From contig CAZUQM010000010.1 of NCBI GenBank assembly GCA_964622545.1, positions 1 through 64,000 on the forward strand: a DNA stretch of 64,000 nucleotides, read 5' to 3'. Each line of letters opens with the position of its first letter. Within the stretch, counting starts at the first letter, position 1. A program made the translations under genes and the position numbers. Below the pieces are notes generated by a model. That model ran no database searches, had not been told where the DNA came from, and saw only the letters and a program-made list of their open reading frames with translations. Source of the DNA: JAFGLZ01 sp964622545. Its GTDB lineage: Bacteria > Planctomycetota > Phycisphaerae > UBA1845 > JAFGLZ01. This document shows, piece by piece, positions 32,828 to 43,700 of this stretch.

Positions 32828-33928
32828 GTGAGCGATCTACCGCAAGACGGTCGGAAGGCCGACGAGGCGATCCAGATGGAAGATCTTCTAGCGATCCATA
32901 GCGACCTGGCCGGCAAGGATGAGGATACACGCCTCGTCGAGGCGCTGGGGCAATCGTACGCGCGGATCCGGCAGGAGCTGAGCAAGGTCATCGTCGGGAT
33001 GGACGAGGTGATCGAGCAGGTGCTGGTGTCGATTTTCTGCCGGGGGCATTGCATCCTCGAGGGCGTGCCGGGCCTGGCCAAGACGCTGCTGATCAGCACG
33101 ATGGCCGAGATGCTGCATCTGTCGTTCAAGCGGATCCAGTTCACGCCCGACCTGATGCCGGCGGACATCACGGGTACGGACGTGCTCGAGGAGGACCACA
33201 CGACGGGCAAGCGGATCTTCCGGTTCGTGCACGGGCCCATCTTCGCGAACATGATCCTGGCCGACGAGATCAACCGGACACCGCCGAAGACGCAAGCGGC
33301 GCTGCTGGAGGCGATGCAGGAGCACCAGGTGACGGTGGGCGAGACGACCATGCCGCTGGCCGAGCCGTTCTTCGTGCTCGCGACGCAGAACCCCATCGAG
33401 CAGGAGGGGACCTATCCGCTGCCGGAGGCGCAGCTCGACCGCTTCATGTTCAAGATCCGCGTGGGCTATCCCTCGGCCGAGGACGAGGTGACGGTCATGA
33501 AGCGCGCCACGAGTCACTACCAGGCCGAGATCGGCCCGATGCTGACGGCCGATCAGATCGTGACGTTGCAGGACATCGTACGGCGGGTGCCGGTGGCCGA
33601 TCACGTGTACCACTACGCCCGGGATCTCGTACGAGCGACACGTCCGAAGACGGCGGACGCCCCGACGTTCGTGGACGAGCTGGTCTCGTGGGGTGCCGGA
33701 CCGCGAGCGAGCATCTACCTGGTCTTGGGCGGGAAGGCCCGCGCGATCCTACACGGGCGGTTTCACGCGACGACGGACGACGTGCGGGCCATGGCGTTGC
33801 CGGTGCTGCGGCATCGGATCATCACGACGTTCAACGCCGAAGCGGCCGGCAAGTCGTCGGACGACGTCATCGAGCAGTTGCTTGCCGAGGTGCCCGTGAC
33901 GACGGAGGGGCAGCTGTCCACGGGCTGA
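32828..33928 (+). CDS. MoxR-family AAA+ ATPase
   Basis: A 366-residue MoxR-type AAA+ ATPase. Walker A appears as GVPGLAKT, Walker B as MILADEINRTPPKTQAALLEAM, sensor 1 as FFVLATQNPIEQEGTYPLPEAQLDRF, and the C-terminal lid domain is complete. MoxR proteins act as chaperones that assemble or activate partners with von Willebrand A domains; the three vWA proteins that follow on the same strand are the obvious partners. The best start is a GTG at 32828, nine bases after GGAGGTG; an ATG at 32876 lacks a ribosome-binding site. First gene of a five-gene unit extending to 46232. Confidence 0.95.
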   Translation: MSDLPQDGRKADEAIQMEDLLAIHSDLAGKDEDTRLVEALGQSYARIRQELSKVIVGMDEVIEQVLVSIFCRGHCILEGVPGLAKTLLISTMAEMLHLSFKRIQFTPDLMPADITGTDVLEEDHTTGKRIFRFVHGPIFANMILADEINRTPPKTQAALLEAMQEHQVTVGETTMPLAEPFFVLATQNPIEQEGTYPLPEAQLDRFMFKIRVGYPSAEDEVTVMKRATSHYQAEIGPMLTADQIVTLQDIVRRVPVADHVYHYARDLVRATRPKTADAPTFVDELVSWGAGPRASIYLVLGGKARAILHGRFHATTDDVRAMALPVLRHRIITTFNAEAAGKSSDDVIEQLLAEVPVTTEGQLSTG

Positions 33929-34001
33929 TGCCGCTTGACCTTCAGGAGGGTGTGGCTCGGGCCCGCGTCTACCACGCACGGCCCGTCACGCCGCACGACA
34001 G

Positions 34002-34925
34002 ATGTCTGAGCAAACCGGTTCCTACTTCGAGCTGATCAAACCCGAGTCGCTGGCCAAGCTGGGGCGGCTGGAGCTGATCGCGCGACAGGTCGTCGAGGGA
34101 TTCATCAGCGGCAAGCACAAGAGCCCCTTCAAGGGCTTCAGCGTGGAGTTCGCCGAGCACCGCGAGTACACGCCGGGTGACGATCTGCGCGACCTGGACT
34201 GGCGGGTGTTCGCGCGCAGCGACCGCTACACCATCAAGCAGTACGAGGAGGAGACGAACCTCCGCGCGACGATCCTGCTGGACGCCTCGGGCTCGATGGC
34301 GTACGCCGACTCGACCGTGTCGAAGTTACGATACGCGCAGTTCGTGGCCGCGACGCTGGCGCACCTGATGCTGCATCAGCAGGACGCGGTGGGCCTGGTG
34401 ACGTTCGACGCCGAGATGCGTCGCTACATTCCGCCGCGGAGCAAGCCGAGTCACCTTCGGGTCCTACTCGAGGAGATGGAATCGACCGAGCCGGGCGGCG
34501 AGACGTCGCTGTCGTCGGTGCTGCATTACGTGGCGGATCGCATCCGGCGTCGGGGGCTGGTCGTGCTGATCAGTGATTGCTTCGACGACGTCGACGCGCT
34601 GATCTCCGGACTGCACCACTTCCGGCATCGCAAGCACGAGGTGGTGCTGATGCAGGTGATGGCGCCGGAGGAGCTGACCTTTCCGTTCAGGCGATGGTCG
34701 CAGTTTCGCTGCCTGGAGGCGCCGTCGACGCGTCTGATGCTCGACCCGGCCAGCGTCCGCGACGCGTACCTGCGGCGCGTCGGGGCGTTTCTGACCGACC
34801 TGAAACGCCGCTGCGGGGAGATGGAGATCGATTACGTGCAGCTCAACACGGCCGAGCCGTACGACGACGCCCTGGTACGCTATCTGGCGTTCCGGGCCGC
34901 GCTGGTTCGGACGCGGCGGTCGTGA
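34002..34925 (+). CDS. DUF58-family vWA-like protein
   Basis: A 307-residue soluble protein of the DUF58 family, which is almost always encoded beside MoxR. The DUF58 hallmark GFSVEFAEHREYTPGDDLRDLDWRVFARSDR is complete (cited only in part by position: about residues 47-76). A von Willebrand A-like fold follows, with the metal-ion-dependent adhesion site D-x-S-x-S in LLDASGSMAYAD. It has no signal or membrane segment, so it probably works at the cytoplasmic face with the ATPase. The gene starts 74 bp after moxR. The 316 bp downstream hold repeat elements before the next gene of the cluster. Confidence 0.93.
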   Translation: MSEQTGSYFELIKPESLAKLGRLELIARQVVEGFISGKHKSPFKGFSVEFAEHREYTPGDDLRDLDWRVFARSDRYTIKQYEEETNLRATILLDASGSMAYADSTVSKLRYAQFVAATLAHLMLHQQDAVGLVTFDAEMRRYIPPRSKPSHLRVLLEEMESTEPGGETSLSSVLHYVADRIRRRGLVVLISDCFDDVDALISGLHHFRHRKHEVVLMQVMAPEELTFPFRRWSQFRCLEAPSTRLMLDPASVRDAYLRRVGAFLTDLKRRCGEMEIDYVQLNTAEPYDDALVRYLAFRAALVRTRRS

Positions 34926-34985
34926 GTGCGGGGCTGATTGATTGGAGGTTTCGCGAATGCGCCGTCGCCCCTGTGGTTGGGACGG

Positions 34986-35064
34986 GGTGCCACTGGCAGC
35001 TTGTCTGCCAGTGTGGCCTGAGTTGGGTTGTGCGTTCACTGGCGGACAAGCCGCCAGGGGCACC
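34986..35064. repeat. 79-bp palindromic element bounded by GGTGCC
   Basis: The element starts GGTGCCACTGGCAG and ends CCAGGGGCACC, so its ends are imperfect inverted repeats. Inside are two smaller palindromes: CACTGGCAG with CTGCCAGTG around CTTGT, and CACTGGCGG with CCGCCAGGG around ACAAG. The two inner hairpins are themselves nearly complementary. Related starts occur at 47407 and 61552. Confidence 0.75.
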
Positions 35065-35183
35065 CGGCGCCGAGCCCTATCCGCTAGTGAAGAACGGGTT
35101 GAGCGGCTTGCAGCGACCGCTGGAGCGGTGAGGGGTTCAGCCCAATGTGGCCCAAGAGTCCTTGGCTAGGAGACGCGATGATT

Positions 35184-35203
35184 CACGGCCGAGGGCGGCC
35201 GTG
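35184..35203. repeat. AGGG-loop hairpin, third copy
   Basis: A perfect 8-bp stem, CACGGCCG with CGGCCGTG, closed by AGGG. The two copies at 3285-3334 have the same loop, but two stem positions differ, each with a compensating change on the other arm. Both sites are followed by CC, A or G, then CACTG. Confidence 0.75.
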
Positions 35204-35241
35204 CCACACTGTCCAGACTTCTTCGTAGGGCTAGGCGGATC

Positions 35242-37488
35242 ATGCTTCCGGAGTGGATCACCGAGACATTTCGCAACGCCTCGCTGGTGTGGTGGCTGCC
35301 GCTGGCGCTGCTTCCTCTGGTGATCCATCTGCTGAATCGGCTGCGCCGCAAGAGTATCGAGTGGGGGGCGATGCGGTTCCTGCTGGACTCGTACGCCATG
35401 CGTAGCCGGAAGATCCTCCTGGAGGAGGTGGCGTTGCTGGCGGTGCGGGTCTTGCTGCTGGCGGCGTTGGTGTTGGCGGCGGCTCGTCCGCTGCTGCGGA
35501 ACCCTCATTACGGCGGCCAGCCTCGGGCGCGTCAGGACGTCGTGATCGTGATGGACCTGTCGAGTTCGATGGCCCTGCGGGATGAGGGCGCGACACGGTT
35601 CGAGCGCGCCTGTGCCGCGGCCGGGCAGGTGCTGGACCTGATGACCCAGGGCGACACGGTGAGTGTGGTGTTGGCCGGGCCGGTGGTGCGAACACTCTCG
35701 GACCGGCCGGTGTTCGTCGACGACGCGTCACGACAGGAGATCAAGCGATCGCTGGCCACCCTCCGTCCGGTGCTGGGCGGGATGGACATGGTGCGGGCGA
35801 TCGATCGCGCGCAGGGCTTGCTCGACGCGGGGCAGCATCCACTGAAGCACGTGGTCATCGTCACGGACGGGCAGGCGGCCGGCTGGCGGACGGATCAACC
35901 GAGACGGTGGGACTTCCTCCGTCAGAGCCTGGAACAGTCGGCATCGCGGCCGGACGTGAGCGTGTTGACGGTAGGCAGGTCGGGCGGGCGCGTCGTGAAT
36001 GCGGCCGTGAGTCGGGTCGTGCTCGGCCGAAGGCTGGTGGGCACGGATCGCCCGGTCGAGGTTCGCGTGGGGGTCGCCAACACGGGTACCGAGACGACGG
36101 CGCCGCGTCGTGTGGAGCTGATCGTCGACGAGAAGAAGGTGGACGAGCAAGAGATCGGCGAGCTCCGGCCCGGCTCGTCGGATGAGATACGCTTCTCGCA
36201 TCGCTTCGCCCGTCCTGGCTCGCACCTGATCGAGGCGCACCTGACGGGCGAGGACCAGATCGATCTGGACGACGCCATGTGGGCGGCAGCGCGTGTGCTC
36301 GATCGGTTGCCGGTGCTGTTGGTGGACGGCGCGCCGTCGGCTCGCCCGCTGGAGTCGGAGACGAGCTTCCTGACGATCGCCCTGGACCCGAGGTCGGCCG
36401 ATACGCAAGGCGAGGTGGATACCATCGTCGACGCCGAGGCGGTAGAGCTGGCGGAGGTCGCGTCGGTCGATCCGCGCCGTTATCGGGTGGTGGTGCTGGC
36501 GAACGTCAGTCGGCTTGGCGAGGGATTCCTCGGACGGCTGCGGAGCTTCGTGAGCGACGGCGGGGGTCTGCTGATCGCCCCGGGCGACGAGGTGGACCTC
36601 GCCTGGATGAACGATCGCTTGCTGTCCGGTGACGTCCCGCTCCTGCCGTGCCGGCTGGAAGAGGCCACGACGCGGTCGGACGACCCGCAGGCGGGGATGG
36701 ACGTGGCGGCCGAGGAGGTTGAGCATGCGGCCGCGGCGCTGTCGACGGACCGCGAGAGCACCGACATCGACAAGGTGCGGGCGTACCGGTGGTATCGCCT
36801 GGCGGCGCCCGCCGAAGGGGCGGGGCGGATCATCCTGCGGCTGGCCAACGGCGACGCTCTGTTGGCCGAGCGACGGGTCGGTCGCGGTCGGGTGCTGATG
36901 ACGGCGGTTCCGCTGGACGACGACTGGACGAACCTTCCTGGCACGAAGGCGTTCGTGGTGCTGGCGCACGAGATGCTCACGTGGCTGGCCGAGCCGTTTC
37001 TGTCGCGGTGGAACGTCGAGCCGGGCGAGGAGATGGCCGCGCGACTCCCGGCCGAGGTCGCCGATGGCAAGGCCCGCGTGGTCGAGCCGTCGGGCGAGAG
37101 CCTCGAGGTCGAGGGTCGACGCGACGCGGGCGACGTGGTGTACCGCTACGGACGGACGGAACAACCGGGCGTGTACCGTCTGCTCGTCGGGGAAGGACCC
37201 GACGCGGAGCGATACTACTTCACGTCGCGGTGCGGTGCGGAGGAGTTCGCGCTGTCGCCTTTGGATCGGTCGATGCAGCGGGTCGTCTCGGACCGGTTGG
37301 GCGCGGCCTTCGCCGAGGACGTGGCCGCCTTTGAGGGCAGGCTGCAACGTGATCGGGCCGGGGCCGAGATCTGGCAGCTCCTGGCGGCCGGCGTGTTGGT
37401 GATGTTGCTCGCGGAGGTGTTCCTGACCCGTCGGATCGCCGCGTCACGCCACGCCGCCCAGGCCGAGGGCGTGGCCTTTGGTAGGTGA
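35242..37488 (+). CDS. BatA-like membrane protein with vWA domain
   Basis: A 748-residue protein. The N-terminus is the BatA type: one membrane helix (WWLPLALLPLVIHLL), the NRLRRKSIEWGAMRFLL basic segment, then a second helix (about residues 58-78). A von Willebrand A domain follows with the metal site in VIVMDLSSSMALRD. The middle (about 230-320) looks like an immunoglobulin-type fold, and about 350-470 like a class I glutamine-amidotransferase-like fold without a catalytic cysteine. A last membrane helix is near the C-terminus (LLAAGVLVMLLAEVFL). It is probably held in the cytoplasmic membrane with the vWA domain outside or inside the membrane. The next gene starts with a GTG that overlaps this stop as GTGA. 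Confidence 0.88.
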   Translation: MLPEWITETFRNASLVWWLPLALLPLVIHLLNRLRRKSIEWGAMRFLLDSYAMRSRKILLEEVALLAVRVLLLAALVLAAARPLLRNPHYGGQPRARQDVVIVMDLSSSMALRDEGATRFERACAAAGQVLDLMTQGDTVSVVLAGPVVRTLSDRPVFVDDASRQEIKRSLATLRPVLGGMDMVRAIDRAQGLLDAGQHPLKHVVIVTDGQAAGWRTDQPRRWDFLRQSLEQSASRPDVSVLTVGRSGGRVVNAAVSRVVLGRRLVGTDRPVEVRVGVANTGTETTAPRRVELIVDEKKVDEQEIGELRPGSSDEIRFSHRFARPGSHLIEAHLTGEDQIDLDDAMWAAARVLDRLPVLLVDGAPSARPLESETSFLTIALDPRSADTQGEVDTIVDAEAVELAEVASVDPRRYRVVVLANVSRLGEGFLGRLRSFVSDGGGLLIAPGDEVDLAWMNDRLLSGDVPLLPCRLEEATTRSDDPQAGMDVAAEEVEHAAAALSTDRESTDIDKVRAYRWYRLAAPAEGAGRIILRLANGDALLAERRVGRGRVLMTAVPLDDDWTNLPGTKAFVVLAHEMLTWLAEPFLSRWNVEPGEEMAARLPAEVADGKARVVEPSGESLEVEGRRDAGDVVYRYGRTEQPGVYRLLVGEGPDAERYYFTSRCGAEEFALSPLDRSMQRVVSDRLGAAFAEDVAAFEGRLQRDRAGAEIWQLLAAGVLVMLLAEVFLTRRIAASRHAAQAEGVAFGR

Positions 37489-40400
37489 CCGTCGGCTCCA
37501 GGACGGATGAGGTGATGGGCGTGCTGGCTCAGGCTGAGCAACTCGAGCAGATCCGGCGTCTCATGTTCGTGGGGGCCCTGTGGCCGACGTTCTGGGCCGT
37601 CGTGGCCACAACGGGTTTCGTCGCGGTGCTCTGGCTGATGATCGTCGACGGCATGTTCCGCCGGCGGTTCGGCCTCGGACTGGTCCTCAAGGCCGTGGCG
37701 TGTCTTTGGGTGGGCCTCATCGCCGCGGCGCTGGCCTTGACCAAGACCGACATCGGCGGCTGGGGCGTTGCGGTGATGTTGGCGGCGGTTGGTGGGCTGC
37801 TGATCTATCTGTACAGCCTGGAGCGGCGGTTCGTCGGTCGCGGCACGGGCCTGACACTGACGGGGCTGCGGGTGCTGCTGATCGTGGTGGTCTTCGCCAT
37901 GCTGGCCGAGCCCGTTGTGAGCCTGACGCGGCGGGAGACGCGACAGCGGCGCGTGGCCGTGCTGATCGACGAATCGGCGAGCATGGACGTGGTGGATGCC
38001 GAGCGCTCGCCCGGAGAGCTGCTGCGGCTGGCGGATGCCCGGGGCATGCTGAGCGAACTGGCACGGCCGGTGAAGCTCGATGACGCGATCGTGCGGCTGC
38101 GACGCACGGAGAGGATGCTGGACAGGCAGAAGGCCTGGCTGACGGAGATGGGTCTCGATGCCGAGCGAACACCGCGGACGGCCGACCGTGGCCGGACGCA
38201 GTCGCTGGTCGACAACGTCCGGTCGTGCCGGGACACGGTGGCGTCCGTCGCGGAACGGCTGGGCACGGTGCTGGACGATCCGGAGGGCGTACCGCGCGGC
38301 CTGAGATCAGGGCTCATCGACGTCCGGGAGCGTTTGCGGACGCAAGTGGGTGGGTCGCTGACCGCCCTCATTGACAGCAGCGGCGAGGGCGCGTCGCCGA
38401 GGCCAGGGACGATCGGTTGGCGTGATGGCGCGGGCAGGGCGTTGGCGTCGTCGATCCAAGGCCTCGCCGCGGCGCGAAACGATCTGGCCGATCTCGCCGA
38501 GCAGCTCGACGAGGCGCACGCACAGCGGGCCGATGCGGAGACGCAGCGGGCGATGGCTCGCGTTGCGGCCATGTCGCGTGCCGAGCTGGCCCGGTCGATG
38601 CTGGATGAGCGGGGCGGCGGCCTGCTATCGGCGTTGGACGAGGACGTGCCTGCAAAGGTCTACGCGTTCGCCGGCCGGGTCAGGTCGGTTCGGCGCGGCG
38701 AGGCGGCGGGGGTTGACGGTGAAGCTCCGACCGCGACGCGTCCGGCGACCATGCCGACGACAACCCAGGCGACGGGCGAGGAGCAGCGCCTGCGGACCGA
38801 CGTCGCGGAGGCCCTGAAGCGCGTGGTTCAGGACACCGACCCGAGCGAGCTGGCGGGCGTGCTGCTCGTGAGCGATGCCCGTCACACGGCCGGGTCGGAT
38901 CCGCTGACGGAGGCGAAGAAGCTGGCCGGGCACGGCGTGGCGGTCTTTCCGGTTCCGGTCGGGGCGTCGCGTCCACCCATGGACGCGGCGATCCTCGAGG
39001 TGGACGCACCCGACGTCGTGCGGACGGACGATGTCGTCCATGTGTCGGTGGTGGTTCGGGCGGACGGGCTTGAGGGACGCATGCTCCGCCTGCGTCTCAT
39101 TGGCGAGGACGGCCGAGCACTGGAGTTGGGCGAGCACGCGGCGGACGAGGAGAAGGGCCAGGTCCGCACGGACAAGACCGTGGTCGTGCAGGGCGACCAT
39201 GAACGTCGCGAGGTGGAGCTCTCGCATCGCGTCACGAGCAAGGGGCGGTTGGTGTGGCGGGTCGTGCTGGAGGAGGTGGAAGGCGAGGCCTTCACGGAGA
39301 ACAACGAGGCGGTCGTGGCCGTCGACGTGACGGACGACCGGACGGACGTCCTGCTGGTGGACGGCCTACCGCGATGGGAGTTCCGCTATCTGCGAAACAT
39401 GCTGCTGCGGGACGAAGCGGTCCGCCTGCAGCACGTGTTGTTCGACCCGGCGTTGGTCGCGCGCCAGCCGGGGTTCACGCCGGTGACGGCCAAGGTGACC
39501 AACGACCAGCCGGAGGCGGATCGGCTGCCCGACCAGACGAAGGACCTGAACGCCTTCGACGTGGTGATCGTGGGCGACGTGGACCCCGACGACCTGCCGC
39601 GGGACAAGCAGGAGATGATCGAGGCATTCGTGTCGGAGCGGGGCGGGACGCTGGTCGTGATGGCCGGCAAGCGCCACATGCCCGGCGGCTATCTCTCCGA
39701 GCCGCTGGCCGACGTGATCCCGGTTCAGCGGTCCGCCGGTTCGACGGCGTCCACGCAGACGGCGGCAAGCGATGCGCCGCCCGAGGCGTTTCGGGTCTCC
39801 CTGACGCAGGAGGGCTTGCAGCACATGGTCACCGAGCTGGCCGTGGAGACCGAGGCCAACCGCGAGCTGTGGTCGGACCTGCCGACTCATTACTGGCGGA
39901 GCGTGGCTTCGGCGGCCAAGGCCGGGGCGTCGGTGCTGGCCTGGGCGGAGGAGGGGTCGCCCGGGGGTAACGGCGAGGCGGCCACGGCGCGCGGGGTGGA
40001 TGTCGAGGACGCCCGCGCGCGCCAGCGCGAGCGAGGGCTGATCGTCACGCAGCATTACGGCCTGGGCAAGGTGCTCTATCTCGGATGGGACGCGACGTGG
40101 CGGTTCCGCTACAAGCACGGCGACACCTATCATCACAGGTTCTGGAGCCAGGTCTTACGGTGGGCGACGACCGGCAAGCTGCCGGTGGGCATGAAGCTGG
40201 TCAAGCTCGGGACCGATCGCGCTCGCTACACGACGGGCGAGTCGGTGACGGTGCGGGCGAAGATGACCAAGCCGGACGGGACCGGCCTGACCGACGCGCA
40301 GGTGCGGGCGGTCGTGGCCGACGGTGAACGGACCGTCACGTCGGGGCGGATGGAGCATCTCGAGGGTTCGGGCGGGGTGTACGAGACGCGGTTCTCCGGG

Positions 40401-40757
40401 TTGGGCGCAGATACCTACACGATCCGGCTCGAGAGCCCCCAGATCGAGACGCTTCGCCAACCGGACGACCCGCTCGGCGAGGTCGCCACGTCGATCGTCA
40501 TCGAGCGGTCGCGCTCGGCCGAGCATCTGGACCTGACCGCCGATGGCGAGTTGATGGGCCAGCTCGCCGACGTGACGGATGGGTTGATCCTGCGCCCCGG
40601 CGTGCGGGAGGTGGTGGCCGATTGCCTGCGGCTGGAGCCCGTGGTCTCGTATGTCCATCAGCAGCTCACAGTGTGGGACCGCTGGCCTTTGCTGCTCGTG
40701 TTCGCGACAATCGCGGGAGCGGAGTGGATTCTGCGGAAGCGCGCCGGGCTGATGTGA
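37485..40757 (+). CDS. Large membrane vWA/GATase-like protein
   Basis: A 1090-residue protein with three or four N-terminal membrane helices (about residues 25-145), then a vWA-like domain with the metal site in VAVLIDESASMDVVD. A long helical insert and a low-complexity Thr/Pro/Ala linker (about 405-425) interrupt it. A beta-rich domain and a glutamine-amidotransferase-like fold follow (DVLLVDGLPRWEFRYLRN to FVSERGGTLVVMAGKRHMPG, about 620-740), then another beta domain and a C-terminal helix (WPLLLVFATIAGAEWIL). The GTG at 37485 overlaps the previous stop by four bases; an ATG at 37515 just after GAGG is an alternative. It belongs with the MoxR-vWA unit. Confidence 0.85.
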   Translation: MTVGSRTDEVMGVLAQAEQLEQIRRLMFVGALWPTFWAVVATTGFVAVLWLMIVDGMFRRRFGLGLVLKAVACLWVGLIAAALALTKTDIGGWGVAVMLAAVGGLLIYLYSLERRFVGRGTGLTLTGLRVLLIVVVFAMLAEPVVSLTRRETRQRRVAVLIDESASMDVVDAERSPGELLRLADARGMLSELARPVKLDDAIVRLRRTERMLDRQKAWLTEMGLDAERTPRTADRGRTQSLVDNVRSCRDTVASVAERLGTVLDDPEGVPRGLRSGLIDVRERLRTQVGGSLTALIDSSGEGASPRPGTIGWRDGAGRALASSIQGLAAARNDLADLAEQLDEAHAQRADAETQRAMARVAAMSRAELARSMLDERGGGLLSALDEDVPAKVYAFAGRVRSVRRGEAAGVDGEAPTATRPATMPTTTQATGEEQRLRTDVAEALKRVVQDTDPSELAGVLLVSDARHTAGSDPLTEAKKLAGHGVAVFPVPVGASRPPMDAAILEVDAPDVVRTDDVVHVSVVVRADGLEGRMLRLRLIGEDGRALELGEHAADEEKGQVRTDKTVVVQGDHERREVELSHRVTSKGRLVWRVVLEEVEGEAFTENNEAVVAVDVTDDRTDVLLVDGLPRWEFRYLRNMLLRDEAVRLQHVLFDPALVARQPGFTPVTAKVTNDQPEADRLPDQTKDLNAFDVVIVGDVDPDDLPRDKQEMIEAFVSERGGTLVVMAGKRHMPGGYLSEPLADVIPVQRSAGSTASTQTAASDAPPEAFRVSLTQEGLQHMVTELAVETEANRELWSDLPTHYWRSVASAAKAGASVLAWAEEGSPGGNGEAATARGVDVEDARARQRERGLIVTQHYGLGKVLYLGWDATWRFRYKHGDTYHHRFWSQVLRWATTGKLPVGMKLVKLGTDRARYTTGESVTVRAKMTKPDGTGLTDAQVRAVVADGERTVTSGRMEHLEGSGGVYETRFSGLGADTYTIRLESPQIETLRQPDDPLGEVATSIVIERSRSAEHLDLTADGELMGQLADVTDGLILRPGVREVVADCLRLEPVVSYVHQQLTVWDRWPLLLVFATIAGAEWILRKRAGLM

Positions 40758-40793
40758 AACGCACCATAGCGACCGTATCGTGAAGGACGGACC

Positions 40794-43700
40794 ATGTCGG
40801 ACGTTGCATTGACAGGACCGATTCCCCCGGAGATACGCGGCAAGCTCCGCGGCATGCTGTGGCGGGCTCGTCTGGTGGCCGTCGTTCGCGGGTTGGCCGT
40901 CCTGCTGGGCACTCTGCTGACGGCGGTCCTGCTGGCCGTGGCGATCGATCAGCATGTGTTGGGCCACGTCGAGCGATACGTGATCTTGTATGAATGGCCG
41001 ATGCGGCTCGCCGTGGCCGGAATCATCGTTCTGACGTGCTCGGTCGTGGCGGGTCTGACGTTGCTGCGCCCCCTGATGCGGGCTTACAGCGCCGCGGGCA
41101 TCGCCCGGACGATCGAGCAGGCCAATCCGGAGCTGGAGGAGCGTCTGAGCTCGACGGTGGAGCTGCTCACGTCGCGCGACCCGGAGGCGCTGCGCGGTTC
41201 GGAGACGATGATCCGGGCGCTGAGCAGCCAGGCGGTCAGCCGGGCGCGGGACCTGAGTCTGCGGGGCGTGATCCGGTGGGACCGGACAGCCCGGTATTGG
41301 GCGGTGACGCTGCTGCTCCTGCTGCTGGCGGCGGTGCTGGCGATGCGCTGGCCGGATGCGTTCGCCGCGTCGCTGAAGCGCCTGGTGCTGGCGAATCTGG
41401 AGCGGGTTGGGTCGGTCGAGCTGGTCGTTGCGGGCCAGGCCGACCGTGTGGTACCGGCCGGCGAGCCCGTGATGATCGAGGCGGCGGTCCGCGGCGGTCA
41501 GACCAAGCGGGTCTGGCTCTTGTTGCGAAGCGAGGACGACCGTCTCCGGACGGTCGAGATGGCCGCCGTCCGAGGTGAGCCGAGCGTCTTCACGCACACC
41601 ATTGCCCGGGCCGAGGGACACTGGCGTTATCAAGTCCGCACGCTGGACAGCCATACCCGATGGCATGAGCTGCGGGCCGTGCCGAGACCCCTGGTGGTGG
41701 GGATCTCCGCCGAGGTGACGCCGCCGGCATACTCGAAGCGCCCGCTGCGCCGGCTCGCGACGCTGCCGCCGACGGTCAGGGTGCTTCGTCAGAGCCAGAT
41801 CGTCCTGCGCGTGCGGACGAACAAGTGCGTTCAGCGGGCGGTCTTGGACTTCGAGGGCGGTCAGACGCGGGACCTGTCGGACGGCGCTGAGGCCGACCTG
41901 CTGACGGCCGGTCTCACCGCGATGGCGGATACGTCGTTCCGCGTGCTGCTTGTCGACGAACACGGGCTGGACAATCTCTCGCCGGATCGCTTTCGCTTGA
42001 AGGTCGTCCGGGATCGTCCTCCCGCCGTGTCGATCCTGAGGCCGGGGCGGCGTGTGACGCTCAAGCCGGCCGACGAGCTGCCGATCCGATTCCGGGCACG
42101 TGACGATCTGGGGCTCAGCCGCGCCGAGCTGGTAGTGGTCGACGGTGTGGGCGATCCGGTCGTGCTGCCGATCGAGCTGGCCAAGGAGGGCGCGCGGCGC
42201 GTCGAATCGCGGACGCTGCTGGACCTGAGCACGCTGCGGCTCGAGGGCGTGAAACGACTGGCCTATCGGTTGTCGGTGGCCGACACGCTACCGGCGAACC
42301 TGGGCAACGGACCGCAGACGGCCGTCTCGGCCGAGCATGAGATCGAGATCGACCAGGGGGCCCAGTCGTTCAAGATGCAGCTCCTCAAGAACGTTCGCAA
42401 GGAGTTCGAGGGAGCGCTGACCAAACTCGGGACCCTGCTCGAGGCCGCCGAGAAGGACGTTGCAGCGCTGCACACGGCCGCGACCAAGAAGCAGGCGTGG
42501 ACCGACAAGGAGGCCGAGACGTCGACCGCGGTTCGAGGCACGCTTCGCGAGGCGGAAGAGCTGACGCAGCAGGTCGAGCAGATGTGCGATTACACCGACT
42601 ACCGCAAGCTGGGCGAGCGCCTCGCGATGGAGGTTGGACAGCGACACATCGCCCCGGCCGAGCGTTTGATCGTGCAGGCCGAGCTGTCGGCCGATGACGT
42701 GCCCGAGCGGACGGATCGGCTCGGTCGGGCCACGTACGAGATCGAGCGGGCCCGGAAGCGTCTGGCCGAGCTTGCCAGGCAGTTCGACGATGCGGCGGCC
42801 TATCAGGAGACGGCGCAGGCGATGGCCGAGGCCGCGGACCGTCAGGCCGAACTGGCCGAGCGGATGCGGGCGATGGGGACGGACGAGCTGCCCGAGGGGG
42901 TCCTCCAGCCGACGTCGATGCCAACGACGCAGACCGATGCGATGCAGCCGGGGGCAGAACCGCCGCCGTCGAGCCTGGGTCGGCCGACGACCGCACCGGC
43001 GGGCAAGACCGTCCAGCCGGGGAAGGTCGCGCCGGAGGCCATGGCCAAGCTGACCGATGAGCAACGTGAGTTGATGGAGTCGATCCAACAGATGGTGGCG
43101 TCCAACCCGGACCTCATGCGGCCGGTGCTGGACGTCCAACAGAGCCAGGGCAAGACGCTGTTGGAGCAACTCGCCGAGTTGGTCCAGCGTGAGCGGGAAC
43201 TGCTGAGCTACGCCGAGGAGCAGCAGTCGCGGGATGCCCTGGAGGTCTCGCGGGAGCGGCTCGGCAAGTCGCAGGAGGCCTTGGCTGCGAAGACCGAGGC
43301 GCTGGCCAAGCAGCGCGCCGGGATGCTCGAGGCAGCCAAGGCGAGCTTGCCGGATCGGCCGTCGCTCGAGCGACCGGCGGGTCGTATTCGCCGCGAGCGA
43401 TTGGATGAGGCCACGAAGGACCTGGCGGGGCATGTGAAGTCGCTGGCCGAGGCTGCGGATCGCGTCGAGGCACACGCCAAGGCGTTGGCCAAACAGATTC
43501 CCGACGCAACGCCGCATGAGAAGCGGGCGGATGCGTTGCGGGCGATGAGCCAGGAGGCCCAGAAACTGGCCAAGCGCCAACGAGACCTGGTCGGCGAGGG
43601 CAAGCAGCTTGCCCAGCAGCGCGAAGCCACCGCGAAGCGGCAGGCCAAGGCCCAGGCGGAACTGACCGCGAAGGGCAAGACTCTGGCCCAGGCGCGCGAT

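Larger units (their letters stand above)
34926..35241. other. Repeat-rich gap inside the moxR-type cluster
   Basis: I see no gene in these 316 bp. Two repeat elements lie within it: a GGTGCC-bounded palindromic element at 34986-35064, and an AGGG-loop hairpin at 35184-35203. Between them is non-coding text with short inverted repeats. The gap separates the DUF58 gene from the BatA-like gene, although the genes are on one strand and functionally linked. Confidence 0.7.

Noticed and set aside
40155..41963. A 602-codon minus-strand frame across the vWA and coiled-coil genes
   Set aside because: It bridges two well-supported plus-strand genes and encodes an Arg/Gln/His-rich sequence with no signature.
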